DNA from: JAJFJD01 sp965228695
Lineage (GTDB): Bacteria > Pseudomonadota > Alphaproteobacteria > UBA8366
Assembly (NCBI GenBank): GCA_965228695.1
Contig: CBDDIB010000002.1
Span: 744,001-808,000 of the forward strand
Direction of reading: 5' to 3'
DNA length: 64,000 nt
Position 1 is the stretch's first letter; every line of letters starts with the position of its first letter. The position numbers were made by a program, and so were the translations under genes. Positions 1 through 8,617 of the stretch are shown one piece after another. The notes beneath the pieces were generated by a model. That model saw only the letters and a program-made list of their open reading frames with translations. It had not been told where the DNA came from and made no database searches.

Positions 1-558
1 GGCGACGGCGAGCTGGCCTGGCATACGGACCAGGCCTATTCGGCGGCGCCGGTCTTCGCGACGCTGCTCTACGGCATCGAGGTGCCGGACGAGGGCGGGG
101 CGACCTGGTTCTGCGACACCGCGCGCGCCTACGCGGCGCTTTCGCCGGCGTTGAAGGCCCGCGCAGAGGGGCTGCGGCAGATCTTCTCCATCGAACGCAC
201 CGTCGAGACGCAGAACATCGCGCTGCCGGAACATCAGCGCCGCGCCAAGCCGCCGGTGACGCATCCGTTGGTGCGCACACATCCGCTGCTCGGCCGGAAG
301 TCGCTCTATCTCAGCCCGAGCCATACGGTGCGGTTCGACGGCATGCCCGACGACGAGAGCCGAGAACTGCACGGCGTCTTGTTGGACCACGCGACCGGGC
401 CGGATTTCGTCTACCGCCATGCGTGGCGGGCCGGCGATCTGGTGATGTATGACAACACCTCGACGATGCACCGCCGCGACGCCTTCGACCCGGCGGCGCG
501 GCGCATGCTGAAACGCACGGGCTTCGAATTCCCGGCCGGGCAGGCGGTGCCGGTATAG
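1..558 (+). CDS. TauD/TfdA-type Fe(II)/2-oxoglutarate dioxygenase, 5' truncated
   Basis: The reading frame is open from the first base, so the N-terminus lies outside the window and 185 codons are visible. The H-x-D iron-binding pair is present at visible residues 8-10 (HTD). The distal His sits in a D-N-x-x-x-M-H-R-R context near visible residue 157, followed by Arg residues suited to binding the 2-oxoglutarate carboxylate. These are the marks of the TauD/TfdA family, which hydroxylates small substrates such as taurine, aryloxyalkanoates or gamma-butyrobetaine. The substrate cannot be told from this part. Nothing downstream on the strand suggests a linked pathway, and an 80-bp gap precedes the next gene. 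Confidence 0.82.
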   Translation, partial: GDGELAWHTDQAYSAAPVFATLLYGIEVPDEGGATWFCDTARAYAALSPALKARAEGLRQIFSIERTVETQNIALPEHQRRAKPPVTHPLVRTHPLLGRKSLYLSPSHTVRFDGMPDDESRELHGVLLDHATGPDFVYRHAWRAGDLVMYDNTSTMHRRDAFDPAARRMLKRTGFEFPAGQAVPV

Positions 559-638
559 GGGCACCGCCTGACGCCTCCGACGACGGATTAAAATGCTTCA
601 TCGTGCCACATCGTGGTCGGAACCGTTATCATGGCGGT

Positions 639-1694
639 ATGCGGAAGTCCGGACCGACGACCGACGAAAGCGGCCGCGCGCTCTTGATACGCTGGGTCAT
701 CCCGGCAGGCGGCGCGGCGTTGGCGATCGCCGCGATATTCTGGCTTTACCGGGATCTCGACATCGGCCGGTTTCTGACGGCCCTTGCGGCCGCCGAACCG
801 GCGTGGCTTGTTGCGCTGGTTGCCACCATTCTTCTCGAACAACTGACGCGCGGCTGGAAATGGCGGCAGATTCTCTTTGACGTAAAGCCGGTCCCGACCG
901 TGCGCCTTTTCGGTGCAATCCTAGCCGGATACGGGGTCGCTATCCTCGTACCCCTCGGCGTCAGTCCGCTTGTTCGGTCTTGGCTAATCGCACGGCTCGA
1001 AGGCCTGCGCTGGGCATGCGTTCTAACGAGCGCCGCCATAGAACGCTTCCTCGATGGGATAGTCTTTGCCTTGTTTGCCGGGCTCGTTGCCGCCGCGGGC
1101 GCAATTCCGAACGTCGAGGGTGACGCGCGGGACGGCCTTGCGGTCGCCGCCGGCGTGAATCTTTTGCTGTTTTCAGCGCTTTTCTACTTGTTGTTCGCTG
1201 GCCGCGCCCCATTGGGCCGCGACGGCGCGCGGATAAGCCGATTGATCGACTGGCTGGCGCGCAAGGGCGGCGCGCGTCTGCATGGGTTGAGGAAAGCGAT
1301 CCGCGACGGCATTGTTTGGCCGCGCGACCGTCGCCGCCAATTCGGGGCGGTTATGGCGAGCATCCTGATGAAGATCATCGCGGCCACGCATTTTCTTTGG
1401 GCCGGGCTGGCGGTGGGCGTCGCAATGACATTTTTCGATTATCTCTTCCTGATGGTGTTCGCCGGGTTCGCATTGGTGCTTGCGCGCTTCATACGGGTTC
1501 CTGGCGGATTCGTAATCGGCTCCGCTTTCGCATTGAAATTGCTTGGCGTGCCCGACGAATCCGCGCTCGCGATGATTTTGTTCAACCACGTCTTTACGGT
1601 CGTCTTAATGGTGGGACTCGGCTTGCTGTTCCTGTGGCGCAGCGGCATCGATATTCGGGACGCGCGAAAGATCAGGGCGCAAGCCGATGTCTGA
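639..1694 (+). CDS. YbhN/lysylphosphatidylglycerol synthase TM-region (UPF0104-like) membrane protein
   Basis: A polytopic membrane protein of about 351 residues. It has hydrophobic segments near the N-terminus, a central run of paired helices, and a short basic C-terminus. The pattern, with an early E-x-x-x-R-x-W-K-W element after the second helix, resembles the flippase-like membrane domain seen in MprF and YbhN relatives. Those proteins are associated with lipid flipping or isoprenoid-linked steps, but the role here is inferred only from fold resemblance. I chose the ATG at 639; a GTG at 603 would add 12 residues. The gene overlaps the downstream MFS gene by 8 bp, indicating co-translation. 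Confidence 0.62.
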   Translation: MRKSGPTTDESGRALLIRWVIPAGGAALAIAAIFWLYRDLDIGRFLTALAAAEPAWLVALVATILLEQLTRGWKWRQILFDVKPVPTVRLFGAILAGYGVAILVPLGVSPLVRSWLIARLEGLRWACVLTSAAIERFLDGIVFALFAGLVAAAGAIPNVEGDARDGLAVAAGVNLLLFSALFYLLFAGRAPLGRDGARISRLIDWLARKGGARLHGLRKAIRDGIVWPRDRRRQFGAVMASILMKIIAATHFLWAGLAVGVAMTFFDYLFLMVFAGFALVLARFIRVPGGFVIGSAFALKLLGVPDESALAMILFNHVFTVVLMVGLGLLFLWRSGIDIRDARKIRAQADV

Positions 1695-2976
1695 CGCCCC
1701 GCCACCGGACGGACGGCGCACCCGCGACGGAGCCGGCGGCGTTGTATTCTGGAAGATTACCGGCGCCGGCGCGGCCTTCCAGGGAGGATCGGCGGCAATC
1801 GATTCGGCGACGATTGTGGCCGGCATCGTCAATCACCTGACCGATAGCGTCTATGCGGTGGGCGCGGCGAGCGCGGTGCTGCGTCTTGGTTGGCTGGTGC
1901 CGCAGTTGCTCGTCGGCTTTTTCGCGCAACGGGTAGACCGCCGCATGCCCTTTTATATCGTCGGCGCATTCGGCCGGGCGGCGTGCCTTGCCATGATTGC
2001 TATGATGTTTGCGATCTCGACCGAACCGGCAACCGTTTGGGTCATCGGCGGCTTTCTGGCCCTCTGGGCGCTCTACGCCTTCGTCAGCGGGATCGTGGCG
2101 GTGCCGTATAACGACATCGTCGGCCGCTCGATCCGGTCCGACGCGCGCAGCCGCATGCTGGCGTGGCGGTTTTTCGGGGGTGGCGTCCTAGCACTCGGCG
2201 TGGCCGCCATCGTCCACCGGCTGCTCGCGGCCGAAGCGCTGTTCACCGCCTACGCCCAAATATTCGCCCTGGCGTCGGCGCTGATGTTCGTTTCCTCCAT
2301 TAGCTTCGCGTCGGCGGGCGAACCGGCGGCGGCGTCCGAAAAGCCGGCCCCCGTCGGGAACTTCGGCCGCTTTCTCAAGGATGGCGCGGAAGTCCTGCGG
2401 TCGGATAAGCGGTTCCGATTGTTTCTCTTCACGCAATGGTTGGGCGGTGGAACGCTCATGGCGCTGCCTTTCTACGTCGTGGCGGCGACTGGGATGGGAT
2501 TGGGCGTCACGGATGTCGGCATCTTGCTGGCCACGCAGACCGGCGGGGCGTTGGCGTCGAACGCCCTGTGGGGCCGCATTGGCGACCGCCATGGAAAGCT
2601 TCGCCTGTTGCAGACGGTCGGCGCGATCCGGATGGCGCCGCCGCTCGGCATGCTGGTTTTGTTCGCCGTTGCGGACGACCTCACGGCGCCGGCGGCGCTC
2701 GCCGCGTTCGGCGTGCTTTTCGCTGTCATCGGGGCGTTGATGAATGGGATGACGATCGGGTATCTCGGCTATCTCATGGAAATATCACCGAATGAACGGC
2801 GGCCGGCCTATTCCGCTTATTTCAACGCGCTGGCGTCGCCCGCCGCGCTTCTCCCCCTGGCCGGCGCGGCCGTCGCCGACGTCCTGTCGCTGGCGGCGGT
2901 CTTCGTCGTCGCTTTCCTGGCCGCCGTGCTGCAGCTTATCCTCTACGCACGGCTGTCGCGCCGGGAATCATGTTGA
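1687..2976 (+). CDS. MFS transporter
   Basis: A 429-residue protein with about twelve predicted membrane helices and the loop motif Q-R-V-D-R-R after helix 2, in the position of the MFS motif A. This is a secondary transporter in the cytoplasmic membrane; the substrate is unknown. A central hydrophilic stretch around residues 205-225, rich in Ala, Pro and Lys, separates the two six-helix halves. The start ATG overlaps the end of the preceding membrane-protein gene by 8 bp, and its stop overlaps the start of the following cyclotransferase-like gene. The three genes therefore look like one transcript. Confidence 0.8.
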   Translation: MSDAPPPDGRRTRDGAGGVVFWKITGAGAAFQGGSAAIDSATIVAGIVNHLTDSVYAVGAASAVLRLGWLVPQLLVGFFAQRVDRRMPFYIVGAFGRAACLAMIAMMFAISTEPATVWVIGGFLALWALYAFVSGIVAVPYNDIVGRSIRSDARSRMLAWRFFGGGVLALGVAAIVHRLLAAEALFTAYAQIFALASALMFVSSISFASAGEPAAASEKPAPVGNFGRFLKDGAEVLRSDKRFRLFLFTQWLGGGTLMALPFYVVAATGMGLGVTDVGILLATQTGGALASNALWGRIGDRHGKLRLLQTVGAIRMAPPLGMLVLFAVADDLTAPAALAAFGVLFAVIGALMNGMTIGYLGYLMEISPNERRPAYSAYFNALASPAALLPLAGAAVADVLSLAAVFVVAFLAAVLQLILYARLSRRESC

Positions 2977-3554
2977 TGCGGCCGGGCGCGCGGCGGGTCG
3001 CGCGCCGGGCTTGGCTTCCGCTGGCCGTCCGGTTCTGGCCGTTGGCCCGGCTCTGGTATCGCGCCTGGAACTTGCCGCTCGACGGTCGTCCCGACGATCC
3101 GGTGTGGTATTTCGCTTATGGCGCAAATATGCACGACTTGGTGTTTCGCGATCGGCGCGGCATGCGACCGGAGGAATGGCGAGCGGGGCGGGTCGATGGA
3201 TATCGCCTACGATTCAATCTCGACGGTCGCCCGAAAGGAAGAGCAGCGCCGGCGAATATCTCTTCAGACCGGCGCGAAGAGGTCTGGGGAGTCCTCTACC
3301 GAATCAGTCGGCGCGACCTCGTCCGCCTGAATGCGAGCGAAGGCATCCCCGGCCGCCGCTATCGCCCGCTCGCGCTCATCGCCGAGGATTCGCGGGGCAA
3401 TTCGCTCGACGCCGTCACCTATATCGCCGGCGGGAATAAGGCGGACGGAAGACCATCGCTTCGCTATATCACGCTGCTCAGAGAGGGCGCCCGCGCGCAC
3501 GGGCTTCCGCATCACTGGATCGAGTTTCTCGATCGCGTCGAGCCCGCGGACTAA
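2970..3554 (+). CDS. gamma-glutamylcyclotransferase-like (AIG2/GGCT fold) protein
   Basis: 194 residues. The diagnostic nucleotide-free GGCT signature (F-A-Y-G-A-N-M) lies at residues 48-54, and a Glu in N-A-S-E-G at residue 124 is well placed to be the catalytic acid of gamma-glutamylcyclotransferases. That family releases 5-oxoproline from gamma-glutamyl amines, peptides or glutathione fragments. About 45 extra N-terminal residues are basic and Trp-rich rather than a clear signal peptide. A second ATG at 2976 forms a TGATG overlap with the MFS stop and may be the real start, giving two fewer residues. The gene is coupled to the transporter, so export and processing of a related compound is possible but unproven. 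Confidence 0.72.
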   Translation: MLMRPGARRVARRAWLPLAVRFWPLARLWYRAWNLPLDGRPDDPVWYFAYGANMHDLVFRDRRGMRPEEWRAGRVDGYRLRFNLDGRPKGRAAPANISSDRREEVWGVLYRISRRDLVRLNASEGIPGRRYRPLALIAEDSRGNSLDAVTYIAGGNKADGRPSLRYITLLREGARAHGLPHHWIEFLDRVEPAD

Positions 3555-3664
3555 CCTCTTCCCGTGACCAACGGCGGCGCGGCCTGCCAAACCAACGGAA
3601 TGATCAACCCGGACGAGGCCCGCATGACCGGACATTTTTCCGGCAATTCTCAGCGGCCGGACCG

Positions 3665-3679
3665 TTAACCGTTTGATAA
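3665..3679. promoter_or_regulatory. near-match to a CtrA-type site
   Basis: TTAA, seven bases, then ATAA, in the gap upstream of the Fic-like gene. One base departs from TTAA-N7-TTAA. Weak on its own and listed because three perfect matches occur elsewhere in the window. Confidence 0.25.
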
Positions 3680-3742
3680 ACCTCGCGGAGTATCGTCGCG
3701 CCACTGGACAGAAAGTCCGGCACGAACCGCGGAAAAAACCCG

Positions 3743-4849
3743 ATGCTCACCCCCTGGCATTCCTACCGCCTAGACCTGCAGCGCGCGCCGCAGCGCTTCT
3801 GGACCGATCTGGGCCGGATCGAGGCCTATGCCGAAACGCTTTGCGGCTTTCCGCTCGGCCCCGGTGCGCTGGACCGGCTGACCGCGGACATCCGCGCCAA
3901 TGCGGCGCGGGCGGCCGCCGCGGCGGAATTTGGTGCGGATCTCATCGCCGCACCGGGCGGCGAAGACTTGGCCGAGGCGGTCCGCGCGCTGTTCGACGGG
4001 ATCGACCGGCGGCCCGACGCACCGTTCACACCGCAGACCCTCAGCCACGACAACGAAGCGGCGGGCGACATCGCGCAGGCGGTGGCGCTGACCCAAATGG
4101 CGGCGATAGCGGACGGGGCAGGGGTTGGCGGACCGGCGGCCGTCGCGGCCGCGTCCCTGGCGGATCAGATCGCCACGCCGCGCAGTTGGGGCAAGCTGAC
4201 CCAGTTCTGCGACTGGCTGAACGGGCACGAATTCCTGCCGGCCCGGGACGAGACCTTCCAAACCGCCGTGCTGCGCGCGATCGCAGCGCACCAGTTCCTG
4301 CTGATCCTGCGCCCCTTCAACCATGGCGCCGAGATCACCGCCCGGCTCGCCGCCTACCGCGTGTTGCGCGCGGCCGGGCTGCCGCCGCTGGCGGCGCATC
4401 TGCCGGCGATCCATTTCGGGGCGACCGCCGATCAATACGCGGAACTGGCGGGGGAGGCGGTCGAGGGCGGGGGCGCCACGATCGCCTTCGCCGCCTACGC
4501 GGCCGACGGTATGGCGACGGGTCTGCGCGGCCTGATCCGCGCCCTGCGCGACGCCCAGACGAAGAGCGCCTGGCGCGACGTGGTGCTGCAAGCCTTCGAG
4601 GGCCGCGAGAGGGCGGGCGACCGGCGCCGTCGGGTGTTGCTGGAAGACCTCGGCCGGCAGGAAGCACCGGTGCGGATCGGCGCATTGCGCGATCTCAGCC
4701 CGCGCCTCGCGGCCGCCTATGCCGGCAAGAGCGCCAAGACCCTGTCCCGCGACGTGAAGTGGCTCGAAACCCAAGGCCTGATCGAACGGACCCTGAAAGG
4801 CGTGCAGCCCTGCCGCGACGCGGTTTATGCCCTGGCGCAGGCCGCCTGA
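3743..4849 (+). CDS. Fic-like protein with degenerate active-site motif and C-terminal winged helix
   Basis: 368 residues. The middle section (residues about 145-215) matches the layout of Fic proteins: a W-G-K-L-x-x-F-x-x-W-L-N-G helix, an F-L-P segment, then the active-site loop. Where Fic enzymes have H-x-F-x-D/E-G-N-G/K-R-x-x-R, this protein reads R-P-F-N-H-G-A-E-I-T-A-R at residues 190-201. The catalytic His, the metal-binding acid and the anion-hole residues are therefore replaced. The C-terminal 65 residues look like a winged helix (T-L-S-R-D-V-K-W-L-E). AMP transfer by the usual chemistry is unlikely; a regulatory or binding role is my inference. Long frames in the same span on the other strand and frame are compositional shadows. 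Confidence 0.6.
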   Translation: MLTPWHSYRLDLQRAPQRFWTDLGRIEAYAETLCGFPLGPGALDRLTADIRANAARAAAAAEFGADLIAAPGGEDLAEAVRALFDGIDRRPDAPFTPQTLSHDNEAAGDIAQAVALTQMAAIADGAGVGGPAAVAAASLADQIATPRSWGKLTQFCDWLNGHEFLPARDETFQTAVLRAIAAHQFLLILRPFNHGAEITARLAAYRVLRAAGLPPLAAHLPAIHFGATADQYAELAGEAVEGGGATIAFAAYAADGMATGLRGLIRALRDAQTKSAWRDVVLQAFEGRERAGDRRRRVLLEDLGRQEAPVRIGALRDLSPRLAAAYAGKSAKTLSRDVKWLETQGLIERTLKGVQPCRDAVYALAQAA

Positions 4850-5130
4850 CATCCCGGCGGGCAGGCATTGACGCGCCCGCCCATCCATCGCACAGTTTTG
4901 TGAGCGCGCTTGAAATTCAGGCGCTTAACCCAAGGTTAAGGCCGCATTGCGCATAGTTGCCGAGGCCAAAGAGCCCGAAATACAGAGATCGTGCGAGTTT
5001 GCGGGATGATGAGATAGTTGGCCATATTATCTACACCCGCATCGAGGGCGGGCAGGGCGTCCTAACTCTCCGGCATCCTGTCCGTCCTCACTTATAGAAC
5101 ACCAGAAAAATCAGCGAGGATCGGACGGCG
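4850..5130. other. intergenic region between convergent genes
   Basis: 281 bp between the Fic-like gene and the convergent glycosyltransferase gene. Apart from one perfect CtrA-type palindrome at 4925-4939, I see no gene, no strong intrinsic terminator and no repeat here. Confidence 0.5.
4925..4939. promoter_or_regulatory. CtrA-type site TTAA-N7-TTAA
   Basis: The sequence TTAACCCAAGGTTAA is a perfect match to the TTAA-N7-TTAA half-site pair bound by the alphaproteobacterial cell-cycle regulator CtrA, and it is also a perfect inverted repeat (CTTAACC/GGTTAAG). It lies between two convergent genes, so it is not clearly a promoter element for either. Binding is inferred. Confidence 0.4.
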
Positions 5131-5961
5131 TCATCCCTTGGCGGCGTCGGCAGGCGCGCCATCGGAAACGGCGGCCGCTTTCTCGGCTTCGCGGCGCGGG
5201 ATTTCCTCGAGCGTGGCCTTGAGGTGCGCCAGCACGGGTTCGAGCGCGGTGCACAGTGCCAGCAGAAAGCCGTAGCCGCCTTCCTTATACGCCTTGCGCC
5301 GCCAATAGCATTTATAGAAACGCGAGAAGATCTTGCGCACCATGTTGGGGAAACTGCCCACCTCGCCGCGGTCGACGATGTCCTTCGCCCGCGTGGTGGT
5401 CTTGCGGTCGAGCCGGTCGAGCACGTCGGAGATGTCGCGGTCGATGTAATGCAGGACGGCGTTTTCCAGCATCGGCCCCTTGGTGCCGGTGTAGGTCGCG
5501 CTGGGGTGGAGGCGGCTATTCTCCCAGACCTTGCAGCCCTTGCGGAACAGCGCGCCGAGCCAGCTCTCCTTGCCGAACCCGCCGCTGGCCATGCCGTATC
5601 GGATGTAGCGCTGGCCGATGTGGTTCTTCACCGGCAGGTCGAAATAGTCGCCCGTGTCCGATGCGATGACCGTGCGGATTTCCTCGGCCAGCTCGGGCGG
5701 CACCCACTCGTCGGCGTCGATCTCCAGGATCCATTCGCTGCGGCAATAGTCGATGCCGGTGTTGCGGCGGTCGCCCCAGAATTCATACGCGCCCTCGATG
5801 ATGCGGTCGGTGTAGCGCTCGGTGATTTCCTTCGACCGGTCGGTGCAACGGTCCAGGACGACGACGATCTCATCGGCGAAGGTGAGCCGTTCGAGACAAT
5901 CGGCGAGGATCTCTTCCTCGTTGTGAACGACGACGAGCGCCGAGAGGGTAGGGTCTGCCAT
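5131..5961 (-). CDS. glycosyltransferase family 2 (WaaE-like)
   Basis: 276 residues. The N-terminus carries the GT-A opening (residues about 5-15, V-V-V-H-N-E-E), a D-R-C-T-D segment, and the metal and nucleotide-sugar binding E-I-D-A-D-E-W at about residue 80. This matches family 2 enzymes of the WaaE/KdtX type, which add a glucose-like sugar to lipopolysaccharide core or related surface glycans at the inner membrane face. The acceptor is not identifiable. The C-terminal 30 residues are charged and Ala-rich. The gene is monocistronic, with a perfect CtrA-type site 55 bp upstream of its start. Confidence 0.83.
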   Translation of the reverse strand: MADPTLSALVVVHNEEEILADCLERLTFADEIVVVLDRCTDRSKEITERYTDRIIEGAYEFWGDRRNTGIDYCRSEWILEIDADEWVPPELAEEIRTVIASDTGDYFDLPVKNHIGQRYIRYGMASGGFGKESWLGALFRKGCKVWENSRLHPSATYTGTKGPMLENAVLHYIDRDISDVLDRLDRKTTTRAKDIVDRGEVGSFPNMVRKIFSRFYKCYWRRKAYKEGGYGFLLALCTALEPVLAHLKATLEEIPRREAEKAAAVSDGAPADAAKG

Positions 5962-6015
5962 GACGATCTTCCATTGCTGTCCGCCGGCCCGGAATTCCGG
6001 GCGATTCGGCGGTTT

Positions 6016-6030
6016 TTAACCGATCCTTAA
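6016..6030. promoter_or_regulatory. CtrA-type site TTAA-N7-TTAA
   Basis: TTAACCGATCCTTAA lies in the 112-bp divergent gap between the glycosyltransferase gene (minus) and a small protein gene (plus). The match to the CtrA consensus is perfect, and the placement would allow control of either gene. Inferred from sequence only. Confidence 0.5.
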
Positions 6031-6073
6031 GGGGCGGCGCCTACCCTCGCCGGTGAGAGAGGGTAGGATTCGA

Positions 6074-6313
6074 ATGGCCCGTTACACCGTTACCTATTAC
6101 GCCGCCGCGATGGTCTATGTCACCGTCGACGTGGAAGCCGAGGACGCCGGCGCCGCCGAGGCAACGCCCCTGCCCGAAGACATCAGCGCGGCGGTCGACA
6201 AGGTGTCCGCCGCCCTGCCGGAAGGCGATGCCGCCCATAAGGTGCAAGGCGTCGAACTGCGCCGCACCGACGATTGGGAAATCCTCAACGTCCGCGACGA
6301 CTCCTCGTCCTGA
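6074..6313 (+). CDS. small acidic conserved-looking hypothetical protein
   Basis: 79 residues from the ATG at 6074, which follows a purine-rich GAGAGAGGGTAGG stretch that can act as ribosome-binding site. A GTG at 6053 would add seven residues but would destroy that spacing. The protein begins with a beta-strand-like Y-T-V-T-Y-Y-A-A-A-M-V-Y-V-T-V-D-V run, then an acidic Ala-rich helix. No family recognised. It is cytoplasmic by composition. It is convergent with the HIT gene only 6 bp away, and codon use is like that of its neighbours. Confidence 0.6.
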   Translation: MARYTVTYYAAAMVYVTVDVEAEDAGAAEATPLPEDISAAVDKVSAALPEGDAAHKVQGVELRRTDDWEILNVRDDSSS

Positions 6314-6319
6314 CGGACA

Positions 6320-6685
6320 TCAATCCACACGTTTGATCATCGGCCCGATCCGCCGGCCCCCCACCAGATGAACGTGGAAATGCGGCACTTCCTGGTGCCC
6401 GTCCTCGCCCGCGTTGGCGATCAGCCGGTAGCCGGTCTCGAGCACGCCGGTCTTCTCGGCGACCGCATGGATCGCCCGCATGAAACCGGCCAACTCGGCA
6501 TCGCTCGCCGTGGCGGAGAAGTCGCTGCTCGACACGTATTCGCCTTTCGGGACGATCAGCACATGCACCGGCGCCTGCGGTGCGACGTCGTTGAACGCAA
6601 GCGCGTGGTCGTTCTCGTATACCTTGTCGCACGGAATTTCGCCGCGCAGGATCTTGGCGAAGATATTCTCGGAATCGTAGGACAT
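6320..6685 (-). CDS. HIT family (histidine triad) nucleotide hydrolase
   Basis: 121 residues, the usual size of HinT-type proteins. The catalytic triad H-F-H-V-H-L-V is at about residues 103-109, with the supporting N-A-G-E-D-G-x-Q-E-V just before it. HinT proteins hydrolyse nucleoside phosphoramidates and acyl-adenylates in the cytoplasm. The gene is the last of the leftward his block, 28 bp after hisE, an arrangement common in alphaproteobacteria. Specific substrate unknown. Confidence 0.9.
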   Translation of the reverse strand: MSYDSENIFAKILRGEIPCDKVYENDHALAFNDVAPQAPVHVLIVPKGEYVSSSDFSATASDAELAGFMRAIHAVAEKTGVLETGYRLIANAGEDGHQEVPHFHVHLVGGRRIGPMIKRVD

Positions 6686-6713
6686 GCGGTCCCCTAACGG
6701 TTGGATCGGACTC

Positions 6714-7067
6714 TTAGCGGGAGGGTTTGCCGCGCCGCTTCTCGAGCGCCGCCCACACCGCCTCGGGTTTCACCTTCTGGTCGGCCCACAGCACCAGCAA
6801 ATGATACAGCAGGTCGGCGCTTTCTTCGGCGAGCAGCGCCTTGTCGCCGCGCAGACCTTCGATCAGCGCCTCGACCGCTTCCTCGCCCACCTTCTGCGCG
6901 ATCTTGGCGGTGCCGCGATCGAACAGCCGGGCCGTGCCGGAAGTCTTGGGGTCCGCGCCCTTGCGGCTCTCGACGACCGCGTACAGCTCGTCGAGGATAT
7001 GCGCGTTCGCCGCCTTTGTCGTGTCGGCTGCCACCGTGATGTCTCCTGAAATTCGGTTTCGCGGCAC
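6714..7067 (-). CDS. hisE: phosphoribosyl-ATP pyrophosphatase
   Basis: 117 residues, a stand-alone HisE (the cyclohydrolase HisI is not fused to it and is not in the window). The alpha-helical MazG-like core contains the metal-binding pattern K-V-G-E-E-A-V-E-A-L at about residues 59-68 and E-E-S-A-D-L-L-Y-H at about 80-88. It converts phosphoribosyl-ATP to phosphoribosyl-AMP in the second step of histidine biosynthesis. It lies 54 bp after hisF. Confidence 0.95.
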   Translation of the reverse strand: MPRNRISGDITVAADTTKAANAHILDELYAVVESRKGADPKTSGTARLFDRGTAKIAQKVGEEAVEALIEGLRGDKALLAEESADLLYHLLVLWADQKVKPEAVWAALEKRRGKPSR

Positions 7068-7121
7068 TGCCTATCAGAATTCCCGCGGCTTGTCAGGCCG
7101 AACGGAATACCGTCACTCGGC

Positions 7122-7883
7122 TCATCCTGGCCGAACGGGAATGCCCGCCGCGGCCATATGCGCCTTGGTCTCGCCGATGGTGAATTCGCCGAAATGAAAG
7201 ATCGACGCGGCGAGTACCGCCGAGGCGTGGCCCTCGCGCACGCCGTCGACCATGTGGTCGAGCGTGCCGACGCCGCCGCTCGCCACCAGCGGCACGGCGA
7301 TGCGGTCGGCGACGGCGCGGTTCAGCGCGTTGTCGAAGCCAACCTTGGTGCCGTCGCGGTCCATCGAGGTCAGCAGGATTTCGCCCGCGCCGAGATCGAC
7401 CATGCGCACGGCCCATTCGACCGCGTCTATGCCAGTCGGCTCGCGGCCGCCATGGGTGAAGATTTCCCATTTGTCCGGCCCGGTCGATTTCGCGTCGATC
7501 GCGACGACGATGCATTGCGTGCCGAAGCGTTCCGCCGCCTCGCCGACGAATTCGGGCCGGTGCACCGCGGCGGTGTTGATCGACACCTTGTCCGCACCGG
7601 CCAGCAGCAGCTTGCGGATATCCTCGACCGCACGCACGCCGCCGCCGACGGTCAGCGGCATGAAACAGTGTTCGGCGGTGCCGCGCACCACGTCGTAGAT
7701 CGTCTCGCGGTTCTCGTGCGACGCGGTGATGTCCAGGAAGGTCAGCTCGTCCGCGCCGGCCGCGTCGTAGACCTGCGCCTGTTCCACCGGATCGCCGGCA
7801 TCGACAAGGTCGACGAAATTCACGCCCTTGACCACGCGGCCCGCATGCACGTCGAGGCAGGGGATGACGCGGATCTTCAGCAT
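7122..7883 (-). CDS. hisF: imidazole glycerol phosphate synthase subunit HisF
   Basis: 253 residues with the TIM-barrel layout of HisF. The catalytic acids are visible as D11 in C-L-D-V-H-A-G-R and the second Asp in V-A-I-D-A-K at about residue 130. It is the cyclase subunit that takes ammonia from HisH and forms imidazole glycerol phosphate and AICAR. Its ATG overlaps the hisA stop by 7 bp, so the two are translationally coupled. Confidence 0.97.
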   Translation of the reverse strand: MLKIRVIPCLDVHAGRVVKGVNFVDLVDAGDPVEQAQVYDAAGADELTFLDITASHENRETIYDVVRGTAEHCFMPLTVGGGVRAVEDIRKLLLAGADKVSINTAAVHRPEFVGEAAERFGTQCIVVAIDAKSTGPDKWEIFTHGGREPTGIDAVEWAVRMVDLGAGEILLTSMDRDGTKVGFDNALNRAVADRIAVPLVASGGVGTLDHMVDGVREGHASAVLAASIFHFGEFTIGETKAHMAAAGIPVRPG

Positions 7884-8617
7884 GGCGTGTCGTCCGCGGG
7901 CGAGGGCAGGGCGGCAAGCGCCTCCGCCAGGTTCACCCTGCCATCATAGAGAGCCCGGCCGACGATCGCGCCCGCAATGACTTTCTGACCAGCCAGCGCG
8001 ATCAGGTCGTCGAGCGACGACACGCCGCCGCTGGCGATCACCGGGGTCGATACGGCGCACGCCAGGCCGGCGGTCGCCTCGACATTCGGTCCCTGCAGCA
8101 CGCCGTCGCGGTCGATATCGGTGTAGACGATGGCGTCGGCGCCCGCGTCCTCGAACCGCAGGGCCAGGTCCTGCGCGTCGAGTTCCGAGACCTCGGCCCA
8201 GCCTTCCACCGCGACCTTGCCGCCCCGCGCATCGATCCCGAGCGCCACATGGCCCGGCCACTTGCGGCAGGCTTCGCGCACCAGGTCCGGGTCCTTGACC
8301 GCGACGGTGCCGAGCACGACGCGGCGCACGCCTTTGGTCAGCCACATCTCGATCGTCTCCAACGTCCGGATGCCGCCGCCGAGCTGCACCGGCAGGCCGG
8401 TCGCGCCCAGGATCGCGTCGACCGCATCGCCGTTCACCGGCTCGCCCGCGAAGGCGCCGTTCAGATCGACCACATGCAGCCAGGCCGAGCCCGCCGCCGC
8501 GAAGGCGGCCGCCTGCGCGCCCGGGTCGTCGTTGAACACCGTCGCCCGGTCCATGTCGCCCTGGCGCAGGCGCACGCACTGCCCGTCCTTCAGGTCGATC
8601 GCGGGGTAGAGAATCAT
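7877..8617 (-). CDS. hisA: ProFAR isomerase HisA
   Basis: 246 residues from the ATG at 8617, which forms an ATGA overlap with the upstream acetyltransferase stop. The frame stays open further upstream, but that part is the shadow of the acetyltransferase gene. The catalytic D8 (A-I-D-L-K-D-G) and the second Asp in L-G-I-D-A-R-G-G-K mark HisA, which isomerises ProFAR to PRFAR as the step before HisFH. Paralogue of HisF with the same half-barrel repeat. Confidence 0.96.
   Translation of the reverse strand: MILYPAIDLKDGQCVRLRQGDMDRATVFNDDPGAQAAAFAAAGSAWLHVVDLNGAFAGEPVNGDAVDAILGATGLPVQLGGGIRTLETIEMWLTKGVRRVVLGTVAVKDPDLVREACRKWPGHVALGIDARGGKVAVEGWAEVSELDAQDLALRFEDAGADAIVYTDIDRDGVLQGPNVEATAGLACAVSTPVIASGGVSSLDDLIALAGQKVIAGAIVGRALYDGRVNLAEALAALPSPADDTPC

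Noticed and set aside
3673..4956. 427-residue plus-strand frame and a 372-residue minus-strand frame over the Fic-like gene
   Set aside because: Both are Arg/Gly/Pro-rich shadows of high-GC codons. The 3743-4849 frame has Fic fold landmarks and a winged helix.
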